Positions 52,620-61,671 of a stretch of 64,000 nt of DNA are shown piece after piece. The translations under genes were made by a program, and so were the position numbers. Positions within the stretch are counted from its first letter, which is position 1. Each line of letters begins with the position of its first letter. Location: assembly GCA_910584235.1 (NCBI GenBank), contig CAJTZD010000004.1, positions 60,967 to 124,966 on the forward strand, given 5' to 3'. The DNA is from an uncultured Acetatifactor sp. (GTDB lineage: Bacteria; Bacillota; Clostridia; Lachnospirales; Lachnospiraceae). The notes below the pieces were generated by a model, which did no database searches, was not told the origin of the DNA, and was given only the letters and a program-made list of their open reading frames with translations.

Positions 52620-53204
52620 ATGTATCAAAAAAATCAAGAAAAAATGCCGCATATCACGGCATGGAGGGCATATGGGCAGAAAATATTTTCAACGCCTGCC
52701 AGCAGGAGGATAGGGTACGGGCTGACCGGCATCATGTGTCTGCTGGGGATTCAGTGTCTGTTTTTTGTGGACTTCATATATGGCCTGCTTCCCTGGCTGA
52801 TGGGAGGCTTCCTGGCAGGGGCAGGAGTGCTGGCTGTGATTGACTCGGTTCTGGCCGGGGAGTACCGGAGACTTGACACAAAGCTTTCGTCCAGCGGCGT
52901 CCTTATGCTGATGGTGGGGCTGGCCATCATTGTGCGGGGCAGCGGGGCGGACGGCCTGATCGGGGTGGCATGGGGGATATTCGGCCTGATCCAAGGTTCC
53001 GAGAGCCTGAATGTGGCCATCTATAATCTGGCCGGCAGGAAGAAATGGGGGATGGACATGCTGCAGGCGGCTGTGCAGATTGGGCTTGCACTTCTGCTCC
53101 TGGTTGACCCGGTGACGAAGCTGTACCCTCACATGCGGATCCTGGGGCTGGAGCTGCTTGCCATGGGGTTCCATATCTTCCGGGAGATCAGGGCGGCATC
53201 CTGA
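52620..53204 (+). CDS. HdeD-like (DUF308) membrane protein
   Basis: A 194-residue polytopic membrane protein with six likely TM helices in three pairs, the usual HdeD/DUF308 layout (GYGLTGIMCLLGIQCLFFVD, LMGGFLAGAGVLAVIDSVLA, GVAWGIFGLIQGSESLNVAI, LQAAVQIGLALLLLVDP). HdeD in enterobacteria helps acid resistance at high cell density; in Clostridia the role is unknown. GAGAGGG is upstream of the ATG. The gene converges on the EFR1-type gene. Confidence 0.75.
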   Translation: MYQKNQEKMPHITAWRAYGQKIFSTPASRRIGYGLTGIMCLLGIQCLFFVDFIYGLLPWLMGGFLAGAGVLAVIDSVLAGEYRRLDTKLSSSGVLMLMVGLAIIVRGSGADGLIGVAWGIFGLIQGSESLNVAIYNLAGRKKWGMDMLQAAVQIGLALLLLVDPVTKLYPHMRILGLELLAMGFHIFREIRAAS

Positions 53205-53260
53205 CAGGAGGACGGACAGCCTGACGTACTTCGTTGCAGGTTGCCATCTGTCTGTGGAGA

Positions 53261-53316
53261 GGCTTATAGGAAGATGCTCTCCAGCAGTTGGCTTATAGGA
53301 TTTATAGGCTTATAGA
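53261..53316. repeat. Short direct repeats GGCTTATAG
   Basis: GGCTTATAG begins at 53261, 53290 and 53308 (with a further TTTATAGG between), in the gap between converging genes. No function is apparent; the last copy overlaps the end of the EFR1-type gene. Confidence 0.5.
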
Positions 53317-54074
53317 AAGAGTTCATTCCCTTTCCGGCCGCTACAGGCTTTTTTCAGCTTCATGCCAGCGACGGCAAGGAGGGCAGGGTTGACGCTGCGG
53401 GCTTTCCTGGGGCATACAGCGATGCAGCGCATGCAGGAGATGCATTTTGCGGTATCCGTTTCCGATGGCTCCTGGGCAGGGATGGCGCCTGCGGGACATT
53501 TTGACGCACAGAGGCCGCAATGGACGCAGGCTTTGCCCGCATGGGGCTTCATGGGGACGCCGCTGTATTCCCGGTAGGGGCGGTTTCCGGGAAGGGTGAG
53601 GGGGTTCCGGCCTGCCGGGGAATCTAATTTTGAACGGATGGCGGCGGCAAAGGCGGCAAGCTCTTTCCCATCCTCCGCATCCGGGCGTCCGGCGGCATAC
53701 TGGCGCAGGATGGAGTGTTCGGCCACGGCAGCCACCGCCGCCATGCAGGAAAACCCGGCGGCTTCCAGGGTATCCTGCAGTTCCGCGAATGTGTCATCAT
53801 AGGCCCGGTTTCCGTAGACGACAATCAGCACTGCCCTTGCTCCGTTGCCTTTCAGCTGGGCCAGCCTTGAAACCGCTGTGGCCGGAACCCGTCCGCCATA
53901 GGAGGGGACGGACACGATGCAGATATCTTCCTTATCGAAGGAAAGGGCGGAGAAATCCCTGCTGTGGTCGCTTAGGTCGATATGGGTGCTCTGCCCGCAG
54001 AAAGCTTCTGTGAACAGATCGGTAACCTTTTTGGTTCCCCCGGTGGGGCTGAATACGATATCATAGACGGACAT
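53310..54074 (-). CDS. EFR1-type flavodoxin-ferredoxin fusion
   Basis: A 254-residue protein joining an N-terminal flavodoxin-like domain (FSPTGGTKKVTDLF for FMN binding, SVPSYGGRVP, VVYGNRAYDD) and a C-terminal 2x[4Fe-4S] ferredoxin: C183-C186-C189-C193 in CVHCGLCASKCP and C211-C214-C217-C221 in CISCMRCIAVCP. EFR1-family proteins are typical of gut Clostridia and probably carry electrons between flavin and iron-sulfur partners. AAAGGAGA precedes the ATG. It is preceded on the same strand by an XRE regulator, probably in one transcript. Confidence 0.88.
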   Translation of the reverse strand: MSVYDIVFSPTGGTKKVTDLFTEAFCGQSTHIDLSDHSRDFSALSFDKEDICIVSVPSYGGRVPATAVSRLAQLKGNGARAVLIVVYGNRAYDDTFAELQDTLEAAGFSCMAAVAAVAEHSILRQYAAGRPDAEDGKELAAFAAAIRSKLDSPAGRNPLTLPGNRPYREYSGVPMKPHAGKACVHCGLCASKCPAGAIPAQEPSETDTAKCISCMRCIAVCPRKARSVNPALLAVAGMKLKKACSGRKGNELFL

Positions 54075-54129
54075 TTTTCGGTCTCCTTTCTTTTCGCCAG
54101 AAATATATTCCGTGAGTATCTATAGTCTT

Positions 54130-54378
54130 TTAGTCCCTGAACTGCAGCAGCTTATATGGTTCCACGCCCAACACCCGGGCGATATTGAAGAGTATCTCCA
54201 GGGAAAAAGGGCGGATGATGTTCGGGGCTTCAATGGCGCTGAGATGGGAGCGGCTCAGGTCTGCTTTCTCCGCAAGCATGTCCTGTGTCATGCCGGCCCG
54301 TTTCCGGTAAAAGGCAATGTTCAGTCCCAGTTCGATATAGTAGTCTTTATTCTCAAAGCTGATATTGCTATCCGACAT
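54130..54378 (-). CDS. XRE-family transcriptional regulator
   Basis: An 82-residue helix-turn-helix protein: IELGLNIAFYRKRAGMTQDM, LAEKADLSRSHLSAIEAPNI and LEILFNIARVLGVEPYKLL are the five helices of the Cro/C1 fold. An AGGAGGGT precedes the ATG. It lies 55 bp upstream of the EFR1-type gene on the same strand and probably regulates it or itself. On its other side is a 500-bp gene-free gap. Confidence 0.85.
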   Translation of the reverse strand: MSDSNISFENKDYYIELGLNIAFYRKRAGMTQDMLAEKADLSRSHLSAIEAPNIIRPFSLEILFNIARVLGVEPYKLLQFRD

Positions 54379-54881
54379 GGCACAGCACCCTCCTGATTTC
54401 CTGTTTTTCTTATTTTATCCCGAAGTATAAAAAGCATAAATTATTTGTTGCAGTGCGATTGCTTTGTGATATAAAGCATGATATACTGAATTCAGCCGGT
54501 TTCCGGGAAAGAAAGGATGCCGGCGGTCATTCCGGGAATGGGCAGCCTATTCTTCCCCTTCGGGCAGCCCCTCTTCCCGGACATGATTCATGGCGATAGA
54601 AACCGATGGAAATGTGCTGTATGAACCGCAGGCCAGGCAGCGCCGGCCCCGGTGAAATGGGAAGAAAATGGAATATTACGGAAGTTCCGGATGTAGAGAT
54701 AGAAATAAAAGCATGGAGACTTATGAAAAAGGATGGATTGATGATTGATATTTGCAACAGGTAATCTACAGAAGACACTGGAGGGAGGAGACTTCCAAAT
54801 CTCCTCCTCCAGGTCAATTGATAATTTCGGTAATGGCTCTGATGAACTCATCTACCCTGCACGCTTAAAACCATTATCTTA
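54379..54881. other. Gene-free gap between two minus-strand units
   Basis: About 500 bp without a supported gene. Two short frames here have no ribosome-binding site. The region next to the XRE gene is AT-rich and should contain its promoter. The terminator of the long minus-strand operon is at 54778-54812. Confidence 0.55.
54778..54812 (-). terminator. Hairpin ending the minus-strand operon
   Basis: A 13-bp arm, TCTCCTCCTCCAG (54800-54812), pairs with 54778-54791 with one bulged base, around 8 nt. It lies 70 bp past the stop of the last operon gene. The following minus-strand bases are T-rich but not a pure run. Confidence 0.55.
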
Positions 54882-55607
54882 TTATTGCCCTACAAATAAT
54901 TTACGCTGTCTCTGTTCTGTTTTGTTGATAGTCCTGACCATATTGCCGTCACTGGCAGATACAAGATATCCCTTTTCAACCAGAGATTTAATCAGGTCCA
55001 GGATATGCTTCATTGCAACGCCCGACCATTTTTCTTTTCCTGGCCGCTTCAATCCAAACCGGTTAGACAATCCTCTTACGACATCAGAAGTATAATAGAA
55101 TTTATTTGTCCTGGCGGTCCTGCAGTTTTTTAAAATTGCCGTCTTAATCTCTTCATCCTTTCGTGTTAAGATTTCCTCATACTCCTGATCCGTTATATCA
55201 TAGACTGTTTCGTACAGGTCTACATATCTAAGATAGAAAGATTCTCTCTTTTCAAGCGCCTCCGCAATTTCCTTAATATCGTTTTTCAATACTTCCCCGC
55301 TGAAATTCTGTGGATGTAAGTATAAATGCTGCTTCCCTTTATGCCATATGGCACAGCTTCCGCCACACGCCTTTTCTTCACAGCTCCATCCTAAAGATGT
55401 AAATACTTCCACAAGGTCTGAATCAAAATTCTTTCTGTCTTCTTCTGTGAAGCAATAGGAAGGATAATCATACCCTTTTGTTGAAATCCGAAAATACACA
55501 TTTGTATATTCATTTCCATAGTCTGCATCAGGATTCCAATTATTTGTGAGTTGATGATCCGCCCCATATTCATTTCCGGTTCCGTTTTGATGATATTTAA
55601 TAGTCAT
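54882..55607 (-). CDS. Conserved hypothetical protein
   Basis: A 241-residue cytosolic protein. It has YTNVYFRISTKGYDYPSYCF, LVEVFTSLGWSCEEKACGGS, KQHLYLHPQNFSGEVLKNDI and a C-terminal wHTH-like SDVVRGLSNRFGLKRPGKEK stretch followed by VAMKHILDLIKSLVEKGYL. I do not recognise the family; similar proteins occur in clostridial elements. It is the last gene of the operon. The ribosome-binding site (AAAGGACGG) is somewhat far from the ATG. Confidence 0.5.
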   Translation of the reverse strand: MTIKYHQNGTGNEYGADHQLTNNWNPDADYGNEYTNVYFRISTKGYDYPSYCFTEEDRKNFDSDLVEVFTSLGWSCEEKACGGSCAIWHKGKQHLYLHPQNFSGEVLKNDIKEIAEALEKRESFYLRYVDLYETVYDITDQEYEEILTRKDEEIKTAILKNCRTARTNKFYYTSDVVRGLSNRFGLKRPGKEKWSGVAMKHILDLIKSLVEKGYLVSASDGNMVRTINKTEQRQRKLFVGQ

Positions 55608-55684
55608 AGGTTAAGCCGTCCTTTCCGCCCTCTATTTAATTCCCCGCAGCCTGATGCGGGGAATATCATTGCTATATGCCATAC

Positions 55685-56854
55685 TTATGCCGCTGCTTTC
55701 GGGATGTTTAGTACAGGAAGCAGGACTGCATCCCTGCCGACCTCCATGGGCACCCATGCCCCGTTCCGCCAGATGCAGCCGGTCGCCTCATTGTAGAATT
55801 CGGCAGGCGGGGGCTGTATGCCGGGCGGGGTCTTTTTCATGTACAGGCGCAGATGTCTTTCATAAAAAGGGTCAAGGGCCAGATTGATGCGTAATTTCAG
55901 GTCAAGGACCAGCCTGTCAATCTCGTCCATGTCCTGCCTCTGGAAAGCGGCCTCGGTGATCTGGCGCAGCAGGCCGGACTGGTCTATGGTATCCTGGATG
56001 ATGGCCCGTGCTTCTTCCTGGAAGTCCTGGTGGATGCGCACACCCTCCAGGGTGACCTGCTTGACATAGGCAGTGGCGGTGGTGCGGATATTGTGCCGCA
56101 GCTCGTCAAAGGGCTTTTTGTATTTCGTCTTAAGCACTTCCAGGGACACTGCAGCAAGGTTGCGCTTCAGGGTGTCGAGGTGCCCTTCCAGCGCAGTGCG
56201 GAGTTCGTTCTTATCCATAGGGGTTCCTCCTTCTAAGATTTGTAAGGTTATCTGGTAGCTGGGTCCTTCGATGCCGCTATCAGAGGATTCTTCGTTATAG
56301 GCATTCTTTTTGTCTGCGGCCTCTTCGTTATCGGCATCCTCTTTGTTTGCGGCCTCTTCGTTATCGGCATCCTCTTTATCTGTGGCCTCTTCGTTTTCAG
56401 CATCTTTTTTATCGGAATGCCTGCCGCGCCGGGCAGCCAGTGTGATCCCGTCTGCGCCGATGTCCTCGTCTTTGTCTTTCCGTTTCCGGTTCTGTTTCTT
56501 CCGGCACTTTTCCAGGGTGGCGGCATAGTCGTAGCCGAGGGCGGCTTGGAGCTTCCCGGAGAATTTGCGGAGCATGTCTGAATGGTACTGGTACACGGCC
56601 CGGTGGTAGCCCTCCAGCTTCCACTGTTCGCATATCGTGTCAAGCAGGTTCGTGTAGTCCATGAGCGCGTCTATGGTCATCTTGATGTCGCCGTAGCAGG
56701 TGTGCACTTCATGGTCGCCGTCCAGGTCGAAGTAGTTGATTGTGAATTCCTTCCGCAGGAATTCGTCCAGTTCCATGGATGTGGCGAGCACTGGCTCATA
56801 GATCTCCCTGGGGTATTCGGGGGTGCTGTTTGTCTGGGCTGCATTATTCTCCAT
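55685..56854 (-). CDS. Hypothetical protein with charged 11-residue repeats
   Basis: A 389-residue protein of unknown function. The N-terminal part is acidic with YFDLDGDHEVHTCYGDIKMT; residues about 145-185 consist of 11-residue repeats (NEEAADKEDAD-like) encoded by four 33-bp units at 56301-56423; the C-terminal half is helical (LRTALEGHLDTLKRNLAAVS, LDPFYERHLRLYMKKTPPG). The ATG at 56854 has AGGAGG at good spacing; the in-frame GTG at 56863 lies too near. It overlaps the upstream gene by 11 bp. Confidence 0.5.
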   Translation of the reverse strand: MENNAAQTNSTPEYPREIYEPVLATSMELDEFLRKEFTINYFDLDGDHEVHTCYGDIKMTIDALMDYTNLLDTICEQWKLEGYHRAVYQYHSDMLRKFSGKLQAALGYDYAATLEKCRKKQNRKRKDKDEDIGADGITLAARRGRHSDKKDAENEEATDKEDADNEEAANKEDADNEEAADKKNAYNEESSDSGIEGPSYQITLQILEGGTPMDKNELRTALEGHLDTLKRNLAAVSLEVLKTKYKKPFDELRHNIRTTATAYVKQVTLEGVRIHQDFQEEARAIIQDTIDQSGLLRQITEAAFQRQDMDEIDRLVLDLKLRINLALDPFYERHLRLYMKKTPPGIQPPPAEFYNEATGCIWRNGAWVPMEVGRDAVLLPVLNIPKAAA

Positions 56855-57476
56855 CCGGGGCACCTCCTGTCTGCTGGGGCTGCGGCGCGAAGAGGCCGTT
56901 TAAAAATGCGTTGGCGCCGGCGCGGTAACCGCTGCAGAAAGCACGCTCTATCTCTGCGTCATTCCGCCTGGATACGGCGGCCTGGTACTGCTCGAACAGC
57001 TCCTGGGACTGGCCCAGGGCGGGCAGGAGGGCTTTTTCCGCCTGGGTGACGTCCGCATCAAACGGGGCGAGCTGCTCCCTGTTCCCGAAGACTTCCGTTT
57101 CATACATCCAGTACAGGAGGTCATGCAGGAAGTCCGGGTCTGCCATGCCGTCCATGTTTATGGCTGGGACGGGCTTTGGAAGGACCGCGCCGTCCGGATT
57201 TGTGACAGTGGTAGGCTTTGGAAAGGCCATGCCGTCCGGATTAGTGACAGTCTTCAGAAGGGCCGTGCTGCCCGCATTTGTGGCAGGTGCAGACTTCGGA
57301 AGAGCCGTGCCGTCCGGCCTTATGGCAGGGACAGGGTTCTGAAAGGCTGTGCCGTCCGGATTAGTGGCAGTGACAGGCTTCGAAAGGGCGGAAGCGATGT
57401 CCTGGAGTGCGCTGATCAGCTTCGGCAGCTGGCTGTTAAAAAAGATGCTGCCCATTTTTGTCTCATAAAAATTCAT
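56844..57476 (-). CDS. DUF6809-like protein with 14-residue repeats
   Basis: A 210-residue protein. Residues about 30-105 are five imperfect 14-residue repeats (NPDGTALPKPVPAT-like), encoded by units of about 42 bp between 57160 and 57390. The C-terminal half (LHDLLYWMYETEVFGNREQL, LLPALGQSQELFEQYQAAVS, AFCSGYRAGANAFLNGLF) has the helical layout of DUF6809. The role is unknown. It begins 20 bp after the stop of the methyltransferase-helicase gene and overlaps the next gene, so it is in one operon. Confidence 0.55.
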   Translation of the reverse strand: MNFYETKMGSIFFNSQLPKLISALQDIASALSKPVTATNPDGTAFQNPVPAIRPDGTALPKSAPATNAGSTALLKTVTNPDGMAFPKPTTVTNPDGAVLPKPVPAINMDGMADPDFLHDLLYWMYETEVFGNREQLAPFDADVTQAEKALLPALGQSQELFEQYQAAVSRRNDAEIERAFCSGYRAGANAFLNGLFAPQPQQTGGAPDGE

Positions 57477-57495
57477 TCGTCTTGCCTCTCTTTCT

Positions 57496-60400
57496 TTATG
57501 CTATTTTCTGTTCGCCCCACCTGATGCGGAGCACGCCGTTCTCGTCCTTCTCCTGCTTCATCAGGAGGGAGAGCAGGTCGAAGTCCACGTCGAACTTCTC
57601 ATAGATCTCATCCAGGTCCACGTCCTGCCCTTTCATGAACAGGTTCAGCTTCTCCTTTGCCAGCACCATCTGCATCAGGTTGGACTCGATGCTGCCCGCA
57701 TAGGTGAGGAAATAGATGTCCTTGTGCCGGGTGGAGGTGTAGCGGATGAACCGGAAGTAGAACTGGCTCATGCCGGAGTTGTTGTAGTGGAGCTCCGGGA
57801 TGATGACCTTGTCCACATATTCGAAATTCACGCTGGAGGGGAGGCTCTGCTGGGTGCAGAGCAGAATCCCGTTGCCGCTGTCCTTCAGCTCCTGGCGCAG
57901 GGCGCGCCTTTTGGCAAAGCTGGTACTGTCCCCGGTGACGGTGAAAAGGGGGCGTTCCGGCAGGTATTCCCGGATTGCCTTTGCATAGGAGTCCAGCACC
58001 ACCTTGTGGCGCACGCCGATGGCGATTATCTCATTTTCCCATTCCGCTGCCATCTCCACTGCCGTCATGACCTTGACGGGGGTATCCCCGGTGTATTCCT
58101 GCAGGGTGTCCGGGGCCGCGCCGATCCGCAGGAGCAGGACGATCTGCTGGACCAGGCGCATCATGGCGTCTTTCCGGGAGTTGCCTGTGGAAGCGAAGTA
58201 GTTCTCCCGCATCTTGTAGAACTCGTTTATGGCTTTCTTATATACCGCCTTTTCCTCCGGCGGGAACTGGAGCAGCACCTGGTGGATCCGCTTGATGTCC
58301 TTGCAGGCCACTTCCTCGAAAGTCCTTGTGATGACGGTCTTGTCCAGGAGGCGGTTCAGCACCTCCGCATTGTAGATGTCCTGGGTGCGCTTCTCCATGC
58401 CGAAGACGGTGACCTTTTCCGGCAGGTGGGAGGCGGCGAACAGGGAGTAGCCTTTCTTGTAGGCGGGGATGGGCTTGCCGTAGTAGGGGTTGACATCCCG
58501 GTTGGGCTCATCATCGTCATCGCCGTCCCTGTTCCTGCCGTGGCGGTAGACGAAGCGGTTCCAGGAGACCATGTTGACGGAGTTGTTGTAGAGCAGCTCC
58601 AGCTGCGGCGCAAACTCCGAGATGTTGTTCCGGGTGCTGGTGCCGGTGGTGAGCAGCTTCATCCGGCAGCGGCGGAAGCAGGAGAGCACCGCCTGGCTCC
58701 TGGCGCTGTTCGGGTTGGAGATCTCGTCGCTCTCGTCCAGGACCAGCTGGATGTTCCATCGGATACGCTTCAGGTAGCTGCGCAGCAGCTTTTTATGGGC
58801 GCTCACCATGTTCAGGGTGAACAGGACGAAGCACCCGGGCCGGATGCGCCGTAAGTCTCTGGGCTTCTGGACAAAGAGATAGGGCAGCCCATAGTTTTCC
58901 AGCACCACGTTCCAGTTGTTGCGGATGGAGATGGCGGAGGAGACTACCCAGGTGCTGTGTATGTTCTGGTGTCCCATGCGGTAGAGCCCGGCGGCAATCC
59001 CGGCCAGGGTCTTGCCGCTTCCCTGCTCCCACTGCAGGAGAGCGTAGCGCTTCTGGAGGATCAGGTTGATGTCGTGGAGTTGGATTTTGTTCAGCCGGAT
59101 TTCCTCCATCAGGGAGGCGTCCCAGAGGGTGAACCCGGAGAGCCATGCGCCGATATCTGCATCTTCCTCCATCTCCGCAAAGGGGCGGCTCTGGCATTCA
59201 TATTCCCTGCGCTTTTTCCGGAGCAGGCGCTCATATCCCGGGAAGGCTCCCGGGTTGTTGTCCAGCACTGCCTGGCAGATGGGGACGGGGAGGTGGCGGC
59301 CATCTTTCAGCTTCTTTCTTGCGGCGGCACCGTAAGCCTTGTAGGCGAACCCGCTGTCCCGCTTTACCAGGAAGAGGCCCTCTTTCTTCGGTGCGGGCAC
59401 CTGCTTCCTTAGGGCATTGCGCAGGTAGGTGAGGGCTTTTTTCTCCGTGATGCGGACTTTGCACCATTCTTCAAAATTCATGTCGCTGGGCTGCTGCTGG
59501 GTATAGAAGCGGTGGAGGTATTCACAGCATTTGGCGTACAGTGGCCTGGTGGCTGGGTGAGCCTTAATCTGGTAGAGCAGCTTCTGGGACTGGTAGCGGA
59601 AGTCCCCTTTGGCTGGGTGCGCCTTTGCCAGCTCCAGCAGGATCTTTGCCTGATTGTCCTCCAAAGATGATTTAGCATAGGCCAGCACCTCGCGGTGGAT
59701 GCGGGCAGATGCTGTGGAGATGTCAAAGTCTTTTGGAAGAATGTCGTCTTCCTCTGTGCGGTAGGGCTTTGGGGCCCATCCGGGGGCGCTGCTTTTCCGC
59801 TGCCAGAACTGCAGCTTTGTGGGGAAGCGGCTTACGCCCAGGGAGGAAAAGGCATCCTCCGGGAGAAGGAACTGTCCCAGAAAACTGTAATCCGATTCCA
59901 TCTCCTTTATCTGGCCCTTGTCGGTAAAGGAGTCCCCCAGGAAAGAGCGGGGGACGATGAGGGCCAGGATGCCCAGGGGCTTTAAGAGCGCCGCAGCCTT
60001 TAAACAGAAGTACATCTGGGAGGGGAGCTCCCTGCCGCCCTCCGTCCGCCATTTCAGGTGGAAGGGCGGGTTGCCGACTATGTAGTCGAAGCGTGTCCCC
60101 GGATGCCAGGAGCGGATGTCCCGGCATTCAATGCTGGCATCCGGATAGAGAAACCTTGCTACTTTTACCGCTTTCGGGTCTATGTCGCAGCCGTAGAGGT
60201 TGGATTCTGTGGGCATGAAGTTGAAGAAATTCCCCATGCCGCAGGTCAGGTCTGCTATGAGGCTGCTCTCGGAGGGCTTCAGGCATTCTGCAACCAGCCT
60301 GCAGAGGCGGTGCGGGGTGAAGAACTGGCCGTTCTCCATCTCCTTTTTTGCCTGGCTGAAGGCGTTGTAGCTGTCATAGTCCTCCCGGCTCAGCCCGTGG

Positions 60401-60552
60401 AGGCCGCCGTTCCCGGTGTAGGCGTTGTAGATGTCCTCTGGGGTGACGGGGCAGTCTGCAGGAAGGCCGCTGCCGATCAGGTAAAGCACCTTTTCGTTCA
60501 GTGCCTTCCGCTGGTCATGGGGGATTTTCTCCCCGTGGTGGAAATATTTCAA
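57496..60552 (-). CDS. N6-adenine methyltransferase fused to SNF2-like helicase
   Basis: A 1018-residue protein. The N-terminal methyltransferase has NGQFFTPHRLCRLVAECL (75-80 GQFFTP), motif I DLTCGMGNF (101-109) and motif IV VGNPPF (N161-P-P-F164). A long linker leads to a helicase with WEQGSGKT (508-515), VLDESDEI (D606-E607), TTGTSTRNNISEFAPQLELL and a C-terminal RecA-like domain. Such fusions on conjugative elements and phages are associated with anti-restriction or DNA modification of the element. The start is TTG at 60552, overlapping the stop of the DUF5688 gene upstream; no ATG is near. Confidence 0.85.
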   Translation of the reverse strand: MKYFHHGEKIPHDQRKALNEKVLYLIGSGLPADCPVTPEDIYNAYTGNGGLHGLSREDYDSYNAFSQAKKEMENGQFFTPHRLCRLVAECLKPSESSLIADLTCGMGNFFNFMPTESNLYGCDIDPKAVKVARFLYPDASIECRDIRSWHPGTRFDYIVGNPPFHLKWRTEGGRELPSQMYFCLKAAALLKPLGILALIVPRSFLGDSFTDKGQIKEMESDYSFLGQFLLPEDAFSSLGVSRFPTKLQFWQRKSSAPGWAPKPYRTEEDDILPKDFDISTASARIHREVLAYAKSSLEDNQAKILLELAKAHPAKGDFRYQSQKLLYQIKAHPATRPLYAKCCEYLHRFYTQQQPSDMNFEEWCKVRITEKKALTYLRNALRKQVPAPKKEGLFLVKRDSGFAYKAYGAAARKKLKDGRHLPVPICQAVLDNNPGAFPGYERLLRKKRREYECQSRPFAEMEEDADIGAWLSGFTLWDASLMEEIRLNKIQLHDINLILQKRYALLQWEQGSGKTLAGIAAGLYRMGHQNIHSTWVVSSAISIRNNWNVVLENYGLPYLFVQKPRDLRRIRPGCFVLFTLNMVSAHKKLLRSYLKRIRWNIQLVLDESDEISNPNSARSQAVLSCFRRCRMKLLTTGTSTRNNISEFAPQLELLYNNSVNMVSWNRFVYRHGRNRDGDDDDEPNRDVNPYYGKPIPAYKKGYSLFAASHLPEKVTVFGMEKRTQDIYNAEVLNRLLDKTVITRTFEEVACKDIKRIHQVLLQFPPEEKAVYKKAINEFYKMRENYFASTGNSRKDAMMRLVQQIVLLLRIGAAPDTLQEYTGDTPVKVMTAVEMAAEWENEIIAIGVRHKVVLDSYAKAIREYLPERPLFTVTGDSTSFAKRRALRQELKDSGNGILLCTQQSLPSSVNFEYVDKVIIPELHYNNSGMSQFYFRFIRYTSTRHKDIYFLTYAGSIESNLMQMVLAKEKLNLFMKGQDVDLDEIYEKFDVDFDLLSLLMKQEKDENGVLRIRWGEQKIA

Positions 60553-61445
60553 TGGGGGTCACTTCCTTTCTGTTCAGGTACTGTTTCCAGTTTCCCGCCC
60601 CTGCGGCGGAACCGGTAAATGGTGCTGGTAAGGGACTGTCTGGGGACATGGGAGGAATTTATCCTGTCTGCCGTGTCCCGGAGGGTCTGCAGGTCTGTGC
60701 CTTTCTCTGCGGGGGCGGCGATGACCCGGTCTTTGCTGGAGGCGACAAGATAGAGGTCTTTTTTCAGCCGCCCGGACAGCTTCCTTAGATAATAAGGGTA
60801 GAGCAGGACTACGGCCCCGTTGATGCCGTTTTTGGAGGTCAGTACCCATAAGCCGTTGCCGCCGGTTTCCGCGTCCGGCACTGCAGTGGGGCAGGGGGTG
60901 TATGGCGTTATCCGGAACCCCTGGAGCTCCGTATGCAGTTCAGCGGATTCCTGCAGCTCGTCAGGGCTGATGGAGAGCCTTTCGCAGAGGGCATTGTCCA
61001 CGATGATGTATTCGTCCCGGGTTTTGCCGATGTCTATGGGGATGGAATAGATTACGGACAGGTCAAGCAGCTCCCTGTGGGGGAGACGGCCCAGCCGTGG
61101 GGCTTCCTTTTCTGTATTCACAAGCCGGTAGGTCACTGTGTTCAGGATATATTCCCTATCGATGTGGGGAATACACTTAGTATACTGGCTGATGTCGTAG
61201 ATTTTGTTATAAAAGGTCATGAATTCGGCGGCTGCTTCTTTCATATCCGCGAAACCACATCTCATTTTGGACAGCAGGTGGTCGATGCGGATTGCCGGGC
61301 ATGTGTTTTCCCCCGGGGTGCGGATCACAACGGTAGGGAAGGATGAGCCGCCGGGGTCGGTGGTTTCATAGAACTGGACTTCATAGTCGTCTCCATATTG
61401 TCTGTAGACAGCCTTTTTGATTTCTTCCACTAATTTTTCACGCAT
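60549..61445 (-). CDS. DUF5688-like protein, copy 2
   Basis: A 298-residue divergent member of the same family as the gene at 38836. Shared blocks are PAIRIDHLLSKM, HIDREYILNTVTYRLVNTEK, LPHRELLDLSVIYSIPIDIG, WVLTSKNGINGAVVLLYPYY and DLYLVASSKDRVIAAPAEKG. GGAGGAAG precedes the ATG. It overlaps the methyltransferase-helicase gene by 4 bp, so the two are coupled. Confidence 0.72.
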   Translation of the reverse strand: MREKLVEEIKKAVYRQYGDDYEVQFYETTDPGGSSFPTVVIRTPGENTCPAIRIDHLLSKMRCGFADMKEAAAEFMTFYNKIYDISQYTKCIPHIDREYILNTVTYRLVNTEKEAPRLGRLPHRELLDLSVIYSIPIDIGKTRDEYIIVDNALCERLSISPDELQESAELHTELQGFRITPYTPCPTAVPDAETGGNGLWVLTSKNGINGAVVLLYPYYLRKLSGRLKKDLYLVASSKDRVIAAPAEKGTDLQTLRDTADRINSSHVPRQSLTSTIYRFRRRGGKLETVPEQKGSDPH

Positions 61446-61671
61446 GTTTTCTTCCTCCGATTTTGTAGCAAAATAGAACGTTTTCTGGATAGGGATGCCA
61501 TAACATGGGAAATGCCATATAGGGGAATGGCTTTCGGGTCACATGTATGGCATCCCTGTTGCAGCGGCGGGTTCCGGGTAGCAGTGCATGGAGGGGGCCA
61601 GAGGATGGGGCCTGCCGGTACAGATGGTTCTTGCAGGCTATCCTCCGGCCGTCCTGTAGATGCGCCAGTAG

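Noticed and set aside
54527..55095. Short frames in the gap 54.5-55.1 kb
   Set aside because: Overlap each other and the terminator, have no ribosome-binding sites, and look like chance frames.
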